Assembly: GCA_035527455.1 (NCBI GenBank)
Contig: DATLAN010000003.1
Span: 1-46,656 of the forward strand
Length of the DNA stretch: 46,656 nt
From: DATLAN01 sp035527455
Lineage (GTDB): Bacteria > Planctomycetota > Planctomycetia > Pirellulales > Thermoguttaceae
Direction of reading: 5' to 3'
The translations under genes were made by a program, and so were the position numbers. Positions 25,547 through 33,113 of this stretch are shown here, piece by piece. Numbering within the stretch: position 1 is the first letter of the stretch; each line of letters begins with the position of its first letter. The notes beneath the pieces are model-generated. The model was not told the origin of the DNA. It made no database searches and saw nothing but the letters and a program-made list of their open reading frames with translations.

Positions 25547-26659
25547 ATGTCGCGTCAGGCGATCTTCGAAGCCAGCGTGAAGTACTTTCTCGAGCCGATC
25601 GGCTCGCTGCTGGAAGACGAATCGGTCACCGAGATCATGGTCAACGGCTTCGACAACGTCTTCATCGAGCGCCGCGGGCGGTTGGAACGCACTTCGGCAC
25701 GTTTTCCCAACGAAGACACGCTGCTCTCGGCGATCCACAACGTGGCCCAATGGGTGGGCCGCGAGATCAACGAGGAACATCCGGTGCTCGACGCCCGGCT
25801 GCCCGACGGGTCTCGCGTCCACGCCGTGATCCCCCCGAGTGCCAGGACCGGCATCTATCTGACCATCCGGAAGTTCTCCCGCGAGACCTTGACGATGGAG
25901 GATCTGATCTCGCTGGGCAGCCTTTCCGAAGCAACCAAGGAGTTCCTGGAATTCTGCGTCCACCTGCGGAAGAACATTCTTATCTCGGGCGGAACCGGCA
26001 CGGGGAAGACGGTCTTGCTGGGGGCGATTTCCCGGGCCATTCCCGAGGAAGAACGGATCGTGGTGATCGAGGACACCTCGGAATTGCGGCTGATCCAGGA
26101 CCATTGCCTCTATCTGGAGGCCCGGCACGCCGACCGGCGCGGCCGCGGCAGCCTCAACGTCCGCGAACTGTTCGTCAACTCCCTGCGGATGCGGCCGGAT
26201 CGGATCATCGTGGGCGAGGTTCGCGGCGGTGAGGCATTGGACCTGATCCAGTCGATGCTCAGCGGGCACGCCGGCTCGCTATCGACGATCCACGCCAACA
26301 CCCCCCGCGACGCCCTGATCCGCCTGGAAACCCTTTCGCTGATGTCCGACGTGGAAATCCCGGTCTATGTTGCCCGAACCCAGGTGGCCTCGGCAATTAA
26401 CTTGATTGTGCAGATTGCCCGGTTTGCCGAGGATGGGTCGCGAAAGGTCACGCGAATCACGGAAGCCCGGGGACTGGACGACAATAATCAATATCGCACC
26501 TGTGATTTGTACGTTTCCCGTCTGCGGGGCAAGACGGCCGAGGGACGTTTGATCGCTGAATTGGAGCCGACGGGCGAGAGGCCGACGTTTTCCAGGGAAC
26601 CTTTCGAGCAAGGGTTGGGTGACCGAATACACCATACAGGGGGAATGTGGGCGGAATAG
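25547..26659 (+). CDS. cpaF: Tad pilus secretion ATPase, CpaF/TadA type (short form)
   Basis: 370-aa hexameric ATPase predicted to power pilus assembly or retraction from the cytoplasmic face. Motifs: N-terminal domain VTEIMVNGFDNVFIE, Walker A ISGGTGTGKT (Lys154), Asp box IVVIEDTSELRL, Walker B RMRPDRIIVGEVRGGEALD and His box GSLSTIHAN. It lacks the long N-terminal region usual in CpaF, so it begins directly at the pre-ATPase domain. The last 45 residues are unusual for the family and poorly ordered in appearance. The locus carries a second, larger FHA-fused CpaF at 33.1 kb, so the two may work as an assembly/retraction pair or have diverged. Confidence 0.92.
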   Translation: MSRQAIFEASVKYFLEPIGSLLEDESVTEIMVNGFDNVFIERRGRLERTSARFPNEDTLLSAIHNVAQWVGREINEEHPVLDARLPDGSRVHAVIPPSARTGIYLTIRKFSRETLTMEDLISLGSLSEATKEFLEFCVHLRKNILISGGTGTGKTVLLGAISRAIPEEERIVVIEDTSELRLIQDHCLYLEARHADRRGRGSLNVRELFVNSLRMRPDRIIVGEVRGGEALDLIQSMLSGHAGSLSTIHANTPRDALIRLETLSLMSDVEIPVYVARTQVASAINLIVQIARFAEDGSRKVTRITEARGLDDNNQYRTCDLYVSRLRGKTAEGRLIAELEPTGERPTFSREPFEQGLGDRIHHTGGMWAE

Positions 26660-26675
26660 TGCTTGGTAGTGCTTG

Positions 26676-26729
26676 GTAGCCATCTCGCTCCGCGAGATGA
26701 AGCTTCGTCTCGCGGAGCCAGACGGCTAC
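26676..26729. repeat. 54-bp palindromic repeat, TCTCGCTCCGCGAGA type
   Basis: Differs from the copy at 28805-28858 by one base. It is preceded by a short direct repeat GTGCTTGGTA (26659-26678). It separates the first ATPase gene from the Flp pilin genes, so it would be transcribed within the Tad locus. Confidence 0.92.
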
Positions 26730-26781
26730 TTTGCACGGGGTTTTTCATTGTGCCACGCGGCGAAATATGCGAAGATCAAGA

Positions 26782-26955
26782 ATGAAGCGTAGTCGGCGCA
26801 GGAAGAGCCGCCGGGCGGGGTTGGCGTCGCTCGATTACGCCCTGATCCTGGGCGTGGTCTTGCCGATGGTGGCGTTCATCTTGTGGTCGGGTCCGCGGAT
26901 CATCCGCCTGGTCTATGAAATGGTGTGCACGTTGATTTCGTGGCCGTTTATGTGA
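26782..26955 (+). CDS. Flp-type pilin precursor with Asp at position +5
   Basis: 57-aa protein: a very basic leader (MKRSRRRKSRRAG), then a hydrophobic segment LASLDYALILGVVLPMVAFI. Flp prepilins are cut after Gly before a hydrophobic stretch with Glu at +5 and Tyr at +6. Here cleavage after Gly13 would place Asp at +5 and Tyr at +6, so the pattern is kept with a conservative Glu-to-Asp change. The mature part would be about 44 residues, within the Flp range. The start is uncertain: ATG at 26767 is an alternative; GAAG before 26782 is a weak site. It lies immediately upstream of a second pilin-like gene and the prepilin peptidase gene. Confidence 0.75.
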   Translation: MKRSRRRKSRRAGLASLDYALILGVVLPMVAFILWSGPRIIRLVYEMVCTLISWPFM

Positions 26956-27002
26956 GTTCGGTACGGAGAAGAACCTTGTTTCTTCGAAACAGGAGCAGAG
27001 TT

Positions 27003-27209
27003 ATGTCGAGTCCGTCGCTGCTGAACCTTTTGCGAAAGGTCCACGAGGACGAGGAAGGCTCCGTCAGCTTGGAGACGATCCTGATCATCGGCGCAATCGC
27101 CCTGCCGATCCTGATCTTCCTGATCAAGGTCGGCTGGCCCAAGATCAAGGAATACTTCAACAAGAATCTGGATGAGCTGGAAGAGGGCGCCGAGGACGGG
27201 ATGTTCTAG
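27003..27209 (+). CDS. Second Flp-like pilin precursor
   Basis: 68-aa protein with a good ribosome-binding site (AGGAG, eight-base spacer) before the ATG at 27003. The leader MSSPSLLNLLRKVHEDEEG ends in Gly; the following SVSLETILIIGAIALPILIF has Glu at +5 but Thr instead of Tyr at +6. A charged tail follows (YFNKNLDELEEGAEDGMF), longer and more acidic than in classical Flp. It may be the major pilin or a minor one paired with the upstream Asp+5 pilin. The prepilin peptidase gene starts 14 bases downstream. Confidence 0.8.
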   Translation: MSSPSLLNLLRKVHEDEEGSVSLETILIIGAIALPILIFLIKVGWPKIKEYFNKNLDELEEGAEDGMF

Positions 27210-27223
27210 CGCCGAGAGGCCCC

Positions 27224-27796
27224 ATGCTCGTTACGATCGTGTTGCTGGCGTTGATCCTGGTGGCCTCGCTCACGGATCTGCTAAGACACAGAATCTACAA
27301 CTGGACGACCTATCCCGGCATCTTGGCGGCGTTGTGTGGGAACGGGATCGGCGAGGCTTTGCTGGCGGCGGCCAAGGTGGAAGAAGGGGAACTTCAGCGG
27401 CTCGGGTGGATCGGACTGGGAGAAAGCCTCCTCGGGTTCCTGCTGTGCGGGTTCCTGATGCTGGTTTGCTTCGTGATGCTGAAGGTCGGCGGCGGCGACG
27501 TCAAATTGATGGCCATGCTGGGTGCCTTCCTTGGAATGGATCAGGGAATCACAGCCATGCTCTGGACCTTCGTGCTCGGCGCGTGCATGGCCTTGATCGT
27601 GCTGATTTGGCGCGTGGGAGCGAACCGTTTGGCCTCCCGGGTTTTTCGACAAGCGGTCTACACGTTGCGGCTGGGACGTTGGAGTCCCTTGACCGACGAG
27701 GAACGCAAGCAACTCCAACCGCCGCTGTTCCTGGCGCCGTGCGCCGCGGTGGCGGTGGTCATTGTCCGGTTCCAGTTGGCAGATCTTTTCATGTAG
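27224..27796 (+). CDS. cpaA: Prepilin peptidase, CpaA/TadV type
   Basis: 190-aa polytopic membrane aspartyl protease (A24 family) that removes leader peptides from Flp and TadE/F-type prepilins. The two catalytic aspartates are visible: Asp18 in SLTDLLRHRIYN and Asp92 in KVGGGDVKLMAML (GxGD). Four or five hydrophobic segments are present. There is no N-terminal methylase domain, as expected for the Tad type, and the length is normal. It follows the two pilin genes, and its substrates are very probably the pilins and pseudopilins encoded in this locus. Confidence 0.92.
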   Translation: MLVTIVLLALILVASLTDLLRHRIYNWTTYPGILAALCGNGIGEALLAAAKVEEGELQRLGWIGLGESLLGFLLCGFLMLVCFVMLKVGGGDVKLMAMLGAFLGMDQGITAMLWTFVLGACMALIVLIWRVGANRLASRVFRQAVYTLRLGRWSPLTDEERKQLQPPLFLAPCAAVAVVIVRFQLADLFM

Positions 27797-27807
27797 AGAG
27801 CATCGTC

Positions 27808-28791
27808 ATGGGTCGTGCGGTCCTGGTGGCCTGTTTGCCGTGGCTGGCGTTGCTGGTGGTGTCGCTTTTCGCGGCGTATCTGCTGGTGCGGTTCAACGGC
27901 TCGGGGATCCGTTTCCGCCGTCTGTGGCAACTCCACCGTGACCAGGACGGCAGCGCCCAGAGTCTCAGCTTCGTGCTCACGCTGCCGGTTTTCGTGATGA
28001 TCATGCTCTTCATCGTGCAGGTCAGCCAGTTGATGATCGGCACGATCGTGGTCCACTACGCGGCCTATGCGGCGGCCCGAAGTGCGATCGTCTGGATTCC
28101 GGCCGATCTGGGCACGGACGAAGGGCCGAACTGCATCAGTTTCTCGTTCCCCGACCCGGACGCCCCGAAGCAGGACGTGCCGATCCTCGACCCGACCGAT
28201 CCGAACTACGGCCCGAGCGAGGGCGGCATGACCTTTCTCGTCGAGCCGGGCAGCCCCAAGTTCGAGAAGATCCGCTCGGCGGCCGTGTTGGCGTGCACGC
28301 CGATCTGCCCCTCGCGCGACGTCGGCTTGGAGCTTTCCGGCCAGGGCGCCTTGATCGCGGAGATCCTCAAGGAGGCCTACGGCTCGATGGTGCCGCAGGC
28401 CGAGCAGAACGCCAGGATCCCCACGCGGCTGGAGAACAAACTGGCCTACGCGATGGAGAATACCTTTCTCGAGATCCGCTTCTATCACAAGAACGAAGAG
28501 CCGCCGCTGTTGACCTATCTCATTCCCGACGACGAGGGCGAGTTCTATCCCAACGAGATCGGCTGGCAGGACCTGGTCACGGTCACCGTCCGGCACGACC
28601 TGGCCCTGCTGCCCGGGCCCGGGCGGCTGCTGGCGCGATACGTGGCCCGACCGGACGGCACGCCCGACGAAGTGGCCCGACACATCGTGCAAAAGACGAA
28701 CGTGTATACCTATCCGCTGAAGGCGACTACCACCATGGGCAACGAAGGCGAGAAACCGGTCATTCCCTATGTTCACGACAGTGTTTACTAG
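27808..28791 (+). CDS. TadE/TadG-like pilus assembly protein with two hydrophobic segments
   Basis: 327-aa protein starting at ATG 27808. An N-terminal helix (about residues 5-25) is followed by a pseudopilin-like segment DQDGSAQSLSFVLTLPVFVM (about 46-65) and LMIGTIVVHYAAYAAARSA, typical of TadE/TadG proteins. The canonical Glu +5 after Gly is missing. The remaining 240 residues are extracytoplasmic and of no recognised fold. The stop codon lies 23 bases inside the longest possible frame of the next gene. Probably a minor pilin or envelope component of the Tad machine. Confidence 0.8.
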   Translation: MGRAVLVACLPWLALLVVSLFAAYLLVRFNGSGIRFRRLWQLHRDQDGSAQSLSFVLTLPVFVMIMLFIVQVSQLMIGTIVVHYAAYAAARSAIVWIPADLGTDEGPNCISFSFPDPDAPKQDVPILDPTDPNYGPSEGGMTFLVEPGSPKFEKIRSAAVLACTPICPSRDVGLELSGQGALIAEILKEAYGSMVPQAEQNARIPTRLENKLAYAMENTFLEIRFYHKNEEPPLLTYLIPDDEGEFYPNEIGWQDLVTVTVRHDLALLPGPGRLLARYVARPDGTPDEVARHIVQKTNVYTYPLKATTTMGNEGEKPVIPYVHDSVY

Positions 28792-30328
28792 GATCTGTGC
28801 CAAAGTAGCCATCTCGCTCCGCGAGATGAAGCTTCGTCTCGCGGAGCGAGACGGCTACTATTTGTCGCGTTTCCTCCGGCGGGTTCACCGGGACCAGCAG
28901 GGCACGATCACCATCCTCTCGGTATTCGCCGTGCTGATGCTGACGCTGTTGTTGGGCATGGTGATGAACGTCGGCCGTCAGACCGACGGCAAGATCCGCC
29001 TGCAGAACTCGGCCGACGCGGCCGCCTACTCGGGCGCCGTCGTGTTGGCCCGGGGCATGAACACGCTGGCCTTCACCAACCACCTGCTCTGCGACGTCTT
29101 CGCCACCACGGCCTTCATGCGCGAAGCGGCCTCGCGATACCGTACACCCGACCCCAACGGAATGGGCAATTCGGAACGCTACGTGCCCCAGATCCTCTCC
29201 GCCTGGGCCAACGTGGCTCCGGACTTCAGCGCGTCGTCGTTCCCCAAGTTCGCCGCGCTCGGACCGGCCATTCTCCAGAAGCTCCCGTTGGAACAGGACC
29301 TGGTCACCACCTACAGTACGTGGGCGGCGGCCTCCAGCGAGCGGATCCTGCCGTTGATGGAAGAGATCCTGGAACAGGAGTTGATTCCCCAATACCAACG
29401 GGCGGTGGTCGAGGCCTTTCCCGACATCGCCCAGGCGGCCACCATGGAAATCTCGCTGCGCAACAGCGAACCGGAAAACGGCCGGGGAAAAATGCTCGGC
29501 GTGTTGTGGCGCAGCCCCGGCGTGCCGGTCGGCGGCGACAATGAACTCTACGAACCCTCCCTTCCCGTCGTCGATCCGGTTTGGGGGAACGTGTTCAACC
29601 AGGACAGATACCGCCAAATCGCCCGGCGACAACGCAAATCGCTCGCGGAAGGGTATCTTCGCGACTGGAACCGCCAAGCGCTGTATCTCTTCGACAACGT
29701 GGCGGAGATGTCCCGCTTCGGCTCGTTGTGGCGGAGCTTTACCTGCGCCCAATTGAAGAAGCTGCTCGAAGAGGAGTACCCCGACAGCAACCTGCCCATG
29801 GTGATCCGCACGACCGCCGAGGAGGTCGTCGACGGCACCGAGCACCTCGACCGATACTTCACGTACGTGGGGGTCGTCTACTGGGGCAAAGTGCCCGATC
29901 TGTCGATTCCCTTCAAACGCGGCGTGTTCACCAGTCCGATCGACGGCAGCGCGATCGCCTACGCGGCCGTGCGGGTGTACATCCCGCGGCGGCGGCTCGT
30001 CTGGTGGCACTCGACGTGGTCGGGGACCGAAAGAATCCCGCTGGGCGGCGTGCCGGGCGAGTTTCCGAGTCTGACCTTGGGGGGCACGGATGAACCGGCC
30101 GGAGGCGAAGGCGGAGGTTATTGGCGCGTCGTGCGTCAGCCCTGGCCGACCCATTGGGACCTGTTGAACCAGAACTGGACCTGCCAACTGGTCCCCGCCA
30201 CGCAGTCCGATCTGAGCACGATCCTCCAGGAAATTCCGCCGCTGCCGGCGTTCGGTGACCAAGACGTCCAGCCGCCGGACTTGGGCGGGTTACAGTCAGA
30301 CGACATTGCCAGGATCAGCCCGCATTGA
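28769..30328 (+). CDS. TadG-like pilus assembly protein, start uncertain
   Basis: 519 aa if read from the ATG at 28769. The conserved part starts RRVHRDQQGTITILSVFAVL (about residues 37-56), a hydrophobic segment, then LQNSADAAAYSGAVVLARGM, the TadG hallmark. The remaining 400 residues are extracytoplasmic and unrecognised. The first 35 residues are suspicious: codons 13-30 are encoded by a 54-bp palindromic repeat (28805-28858) also found in intergenic DNA. Alternatives are ATG 28826, inside the repeat, and TTG 28862, just after it; none has a convincing ribosome-binding site. The TTG would give a protein starting LSRFLRRVHRD, which fits the family best. The frame overlaps the preceding gene by 23 bases if the first ATG is used. 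Confidence 0.8.
   Translation: MFTTVFTRICAKVAISLREMKLRLAERDGYYLSRFLRRVHRDQQGTITILSVFAVLMLTLLLGMVMNVGRQTDGKIRLQNSADAAAYSGAVVLARGMNTLAFTNHLLCDVFATTAFMREAASRYRTPDPNGMGNSERYVPQILSAWANVAPDFSASSFPKFAALGPAILQKLPLEQDLVTTYSTWAAASSERILPLMEEILEQELIPQYQRAVVEAFPDIAQAATMEISLRNSEPENGRGKMLGVLWRSPGVPVGGDNELYEPSLPVVDPVWGNVFNQDRYRQIARRQRKSLAEGYLRDWNRQALYLFDNVAEMSRFGSLWRSFTCAQLKKLLEEEYPDSNLPMVIRTTAEEVVDGTEHLDRYFTYVGVVYWGKVPDLSIPFKRGVFTSPIDGSAIAYAAVRVYIPRRRLVWWHSTWSGTERIPLGGVPGEFPSLTLGGTDEPAGGEGGGYWRVVRQPWPTHWDLLNQNWTCQLVPATQSDLSTILQEIPPLPAFGDQDVQPPDLGGLQSDDIARISPH
28805..28858. repeat. 54-bp palindromic repeat inside the TadG-like reading frame
   Basis: Palindrome centred on AAGCTT, one base different from the copy at 26676-26729. 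It is read through in frame without a stop codon by the TadG-like gene. Confidence 0.92.
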
Positions 30329-30331
30329 TGA

Positions 30332-30384
30332 AGAATTGAAAATTGAGAATTGTAAATTGCAAATTGAGAATTGCAAATTGAGAA
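30332..30384. repeat. AT-rich tandem repeat of AATTG units
   Basis: About 53 bases made of irregular AATTGAGAATTG / AAATTGCAAATTG units with very low GC in an otherwise GC-rich locus. It fills the whole gap between the TadG-like stop and the next start codon, so it occupies the place of the ribosome-binding site. Confidence 0.88.
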
Positions 30385-31349
30385 TGGACGGCCGGGCTTT
30401 TCGGCGGCGGAGCGGCTTGGCGCCGTTGGAGTTGGTGCTGGCGCTGCCGATCCTGCTGTTCGTGATGGCGCTGATGGTCAATTTCGGCATCGCGGCCTGT
30501 TGGAAGATCCGCGCGTTGAGCATGGCCCGACAGGCCGTGTGGGGCATGCGGCCGCCGCGTACCGGGAACACCGATCCCAGGCCCGGCTACTGGCCGAAGT
30601 CGGCCTCGGTGAGAACCGGAGGTCCGGAAGACGTGCCGGAGTTGGACGATCCGCGCGTCGATCAGCCGGTCGCCCGGGGGCCCTTGCCCGCCGCGATCGT
30701 CGACAACGAGTTGCTCGATCCGACTCGCGGCCTTCGCTCGGGCACGGCGGAGATCACGCGCCGCTATGCGATGCTCGGCCGCATGGGCAATTACCATCTC
30801 AATGCGGTCACCCGGCTGTTGGACGACAAGTGGCAATACTGGCGGATGGAGAAGCTCGGGGCGAACCGGAAGCGTCGCGTCCCGGTGATCTACGATCTGG
30901 CCAAGGCCCCGGCGGCGCTGGTCAACGCGTACGTCCAGGCGGCGATCGCCGTCCGCAACGCCTACTTCGGCTGGCCGGGACTCCTCCCGTTGGATCGCGA
31001 ACCGGATTACGCCTACTACGGCAGGCTTCTCGGTTGGGGAACTTCCGCCCCCGACTTCCAGCCCACGCTGAGCGGCTTCTGCACCTTGGATCACGACGCA
31101 GCGGCCGCGGTGGTGGAACGGCTGGTCGATCGGATCCAGGGCAAGATCGAACTGGATTCCCGGGGCAACGTCATCCGGCGGATTCCCAATCTGGCCGAAA
31201 GGATGACCGGCAGCTTCAAGAGTTTCTATCAGCGCGTGAAACGCCAGTGCGAGTCGATGCTGGAGATGGAGCCGGTTCCCCCGCCGGGCCCGGGAGTTCT
31301 GCGAAGCGAAATCCGGCAATTGGACATCAAGATTCGTCAACTCGATTAG
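30384..31349 (+). CDS. TadE-like pseudopilin with Glu at +5
   Basis: 321-aa protein starting at ATG 30384. The basic leader MDGRAFRRRSG is followed by LAPLELVLALPILLFVMALM: cleavage after Gly11 puts Glu at +5, the classic TadE/TadF pseudopilin motif and a likely substrate of the prepilin peptidase. The following ALSMARQAVWGMR is also TadE-like. The rest (about 250 residues) is extracytoplasmic and not recognised, ending in a charged helical tail (EIRQLDIKIRQLD). The frame is open upstream, but the extra sequence would derive from the AT-rich tandem repeat; no GGAG-type ribosome-binding site precedes the ATG. Confidence 0.82.
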   Translation: MDGRAFRRRSGLAPLELVLALPILLFVMALMVNFGIAACWKIRALSMARQAVWGMRPPRTGNTDPRPGYWPKSASVRTGGPEDVPELDDPRVDQPVARGPLPAAIVDNELLDPTRGLRSGTAEITRRYAMLGRMGNYHLNAVTRLLDDKWQYWRMEKLGANRKRRVPVIYDLAKAPAALVNAYVQAAIAVRNAYFGWPGLLPLDREPDYAYYGRLLGWGTSAPDFQPTLSGFCTLDHDAAAAVVERLVDRIQGKIELDSRGNVIRRIPNLAERMTGSFKSFYQRVKRQCESMLEMEPVPPPGPGVLRSEIRQLDIKIRQLD

Positions 31350-31373
31350 GCCCAGAGAATTCCAGAAACCGCG

Positions 31374-32312
31374 ATGGCGACCGATTATGCCCAGCTTGCG
31401 AAACGGATCTCCGGCTACACCACCAAGTGTCTGTTGACGGTGATGGTGGTGATCGTCGGGCTGGGTTTCGGGCGGCAGGTGCTCCAGTGGTGGTCGGCGC
31501 CCGGTGCGGATTCTGAAGCGGTTACGTCGAACCTCCCGTGGACCGACGGCTTGGGCGACCCGTCGCGGCTGCACGTATTGCAGTTCGGCGACCAGGCCTG
31601 GTCGCTCCGCCGGCAATCGATCACCGGCGACAGGCAGGCGGCGGCCGCCGCGTTGAAAGAAAGTTGCCGCGAGGTCGTCCGACAGGGGCACCTGCCGAAA
31701 GACGAGCCGGGAGAGGCCGAACGCGAATTTATCGAGGAACTCGCCGCCCGCGATCCCATCGAGCAAGAACCGGGCACCTGGCAACTCTACGAGTTGAAGG
31801 AGTCCTTCCCCATGATGGTCGGAGTCCGGCCGGCGGATGCTCCGGCGGATGCCCAGCCGGGGGGCAACCTTGCCGTTGCCGAACCCCGCGTGGTAACCTG
31901 GGGATTGGCGATTCCCGCAGGGCCGGATGCCTGGAATTTGTGTACGTTCCAGTCGGAACCCGTCTATAGTAGTGGAACGTATGGCATCGCGGAGGTAGAA
32001 CTACCCGCAGGATGCGCAAAGACTGTATCCATAAGGGTTTCTGGTGGTGGTGGACTGATAGGGTTCGCAGGCGAGGTGGACGCGAAAACCTCGGCAGAGT
32101 TCTACGATCGCTGGTTCGCACAGCATAATTGGAAAGCAGCGCGGCGGTGGCAACGCTCCACCTCGGCGTGGCACGCCCGCTTCACGGCCCCCGGTCCGGC
32201 CCCGGCCGCCTCGGTCGACGTGCATTTCGGCCCCGACGCCGGCGGCCGATTGGTCGGATTGCTGATGATCACGCCCCCGGCGGGCGCTCCTACGGAGAAC
32301 GACGACTCATGA
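31374..32312 (+). CDS. Membrane-anchored protein of unknown function in the Tad locus
   Basis: 312-aa protein with one N-terminal helix (about residues 19-38) and a large extracytoplasmic part with no family that I recognise. It contains a charged helical section (about 80-130), a proline/alanine-rich linker near 155-165 and a beta-rich C-terminus ending near residue 305. The local base composition dips in GC around 31940-32070. It lies between the TadE-like gene and cpaB, and its TGA stop overlaps the cpaB start as ATGA, so it is almost certainly part of the pilus operon. Confidence 0.75.
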   Translation: MATDYAQLAKRISGYTTKCLLTVMVVIVGLGFGRQVLQWWSAPGADSEAVTSNLPWTDGLGDPSRLHVLQFGDQAWSLRRQSITGDRQAAAAALKESCREVVRQGHLPKDEPGEAEREFIEELAARDPIEQEPGTWQLYELKESFPMMVGVRPADAPADAQPGGNLAVAEPRVVTWGLAIPAGPDAWNLCTFQSEPVYSSGTYGIAEVELPAGCAKTVSIRVSGGGGLIGFAGEVDAKTSAEFYDRWFAQHNWKAARRWQRSTSAWHARFTAPGPAPAASVDVHFGPDAGGRLVGLLMITPPAGAPTENDDS

Positions 32313-33091
32313 AACCGATTCACGGCCTCATTCTGGCGATCGGCCTGGGCATTGCCGGCGCGCTGTTCAACTTCGCCTACCTGGCGATGAAGGCCCGAGA
32401 CGTCGAGAAGATCGAGTTCTGGGGCATCAAGGCCGATCAGTCCGTGGCGCCGGGCGAACGGCTGACGGAGGCCATGTTGGAGCGCGTGGGCGTTCCGAAG
32501 AAGTGGGCGGGTAACCTGGAGGATTATGCCTTGCCCGCGGATGCCCTCGATTCGGTCGTCGGCGCGCCGGTCTGGCGGATGCGCACCGGGGGGAGCCTGT
32601 TGGTCAACGACGACCTGAGGACTCCGCCGGAGGTCCTCTCTCTGGGTGACGAGTACGGGGCGTTGGGGGTCCGCGTCGCCAGGAATTTTCCGCTGGACTT
32701 GCTCGTGCCGGGTGATCAAGTGACGTTCCTGGTCAACAAGTCGCTGATTCAGCGCCCTACGCGCGCCGTTTTCGGCAGCACGGACGAGACGAACGGGGCG
32801 GGGACATCGGAAGGTTTCGACGATGGGACCGCTGAAGAGGAGACGAGTGGGCCGGCACCGTCGACCGGAGGAACGGCCATCGTCGGCCCGTTCACCGTCC
32901 TTTCGATCGGCAACCGCCTGGGTACCATCGAAGTCATGAAAGCGGCGAAAGTCCGTCCCACGGCGCCGGACGTGATTACCGTTCGCGTGAAGATCGACTC
33001 CAACGGGCAACTCTTGGAAGAAAAGACCCGCACGCTGGTCGACCTGTTGACGGCCACCGATTTCCGCGACGTGGGAATCATCAAGCACTAG
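32309..33091 (+). CDS. cpaB: CpaB/RcpC-like pilus assembly protein
   Basis: 260-aa protein. One N-terminal helix (MKPIHGLILAIGLGIAGALF), then a SAF-like domain: SVAPGERLTEAMLERVGVP, ALDSVVGAPVWRMRTGGSLL and LGVRVARNFPLDLLVPGDQV, the typical CpaB pattern. CpaB acts in the periplasm with the pilus secretin. A low-complexity acidic/Gly insert (about residues 155-190) separates the last strands. It overlaps the preceding gene by four bases. No secretin (CpaC/RcpA) gene follows, which is unusual because the two are normally adjacent. Confidence 0.85.
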   Translation: MKPIHGLILAIGLGIAGALFNFAYLAMKARDVEKIEFWGIKADQSVAPGERLTEAMLERVGVPKKWAGNLEDYALPADALDSVVGAPVWRMRTGGSLLVNDDLRTPPEVLSLGDEYGALGVRVARNFPLDLLVPGDQVTFLVNKSLIQRPTRAVFGSTDETNGAGTSEGFDDGTAEEETSGPAPSTGGTAIVGPFTVLSIGNRLGTIEVMKAAKVRPTAPDVITVRVKIDSNGQLLEEKTRTLVDLLTATDFRDVGIIKH

Positions 33092-33113
33092 AAGAAGGAA
33101 GATTGATGAACTG

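Noticed and set aside
28769..28791. Frameshift between the two TadE/G-like genes
   Set aside because: The overlap comes from an arbitrary upstream ATG; both proteins have their own hydrophobic segments and complete family patterns.
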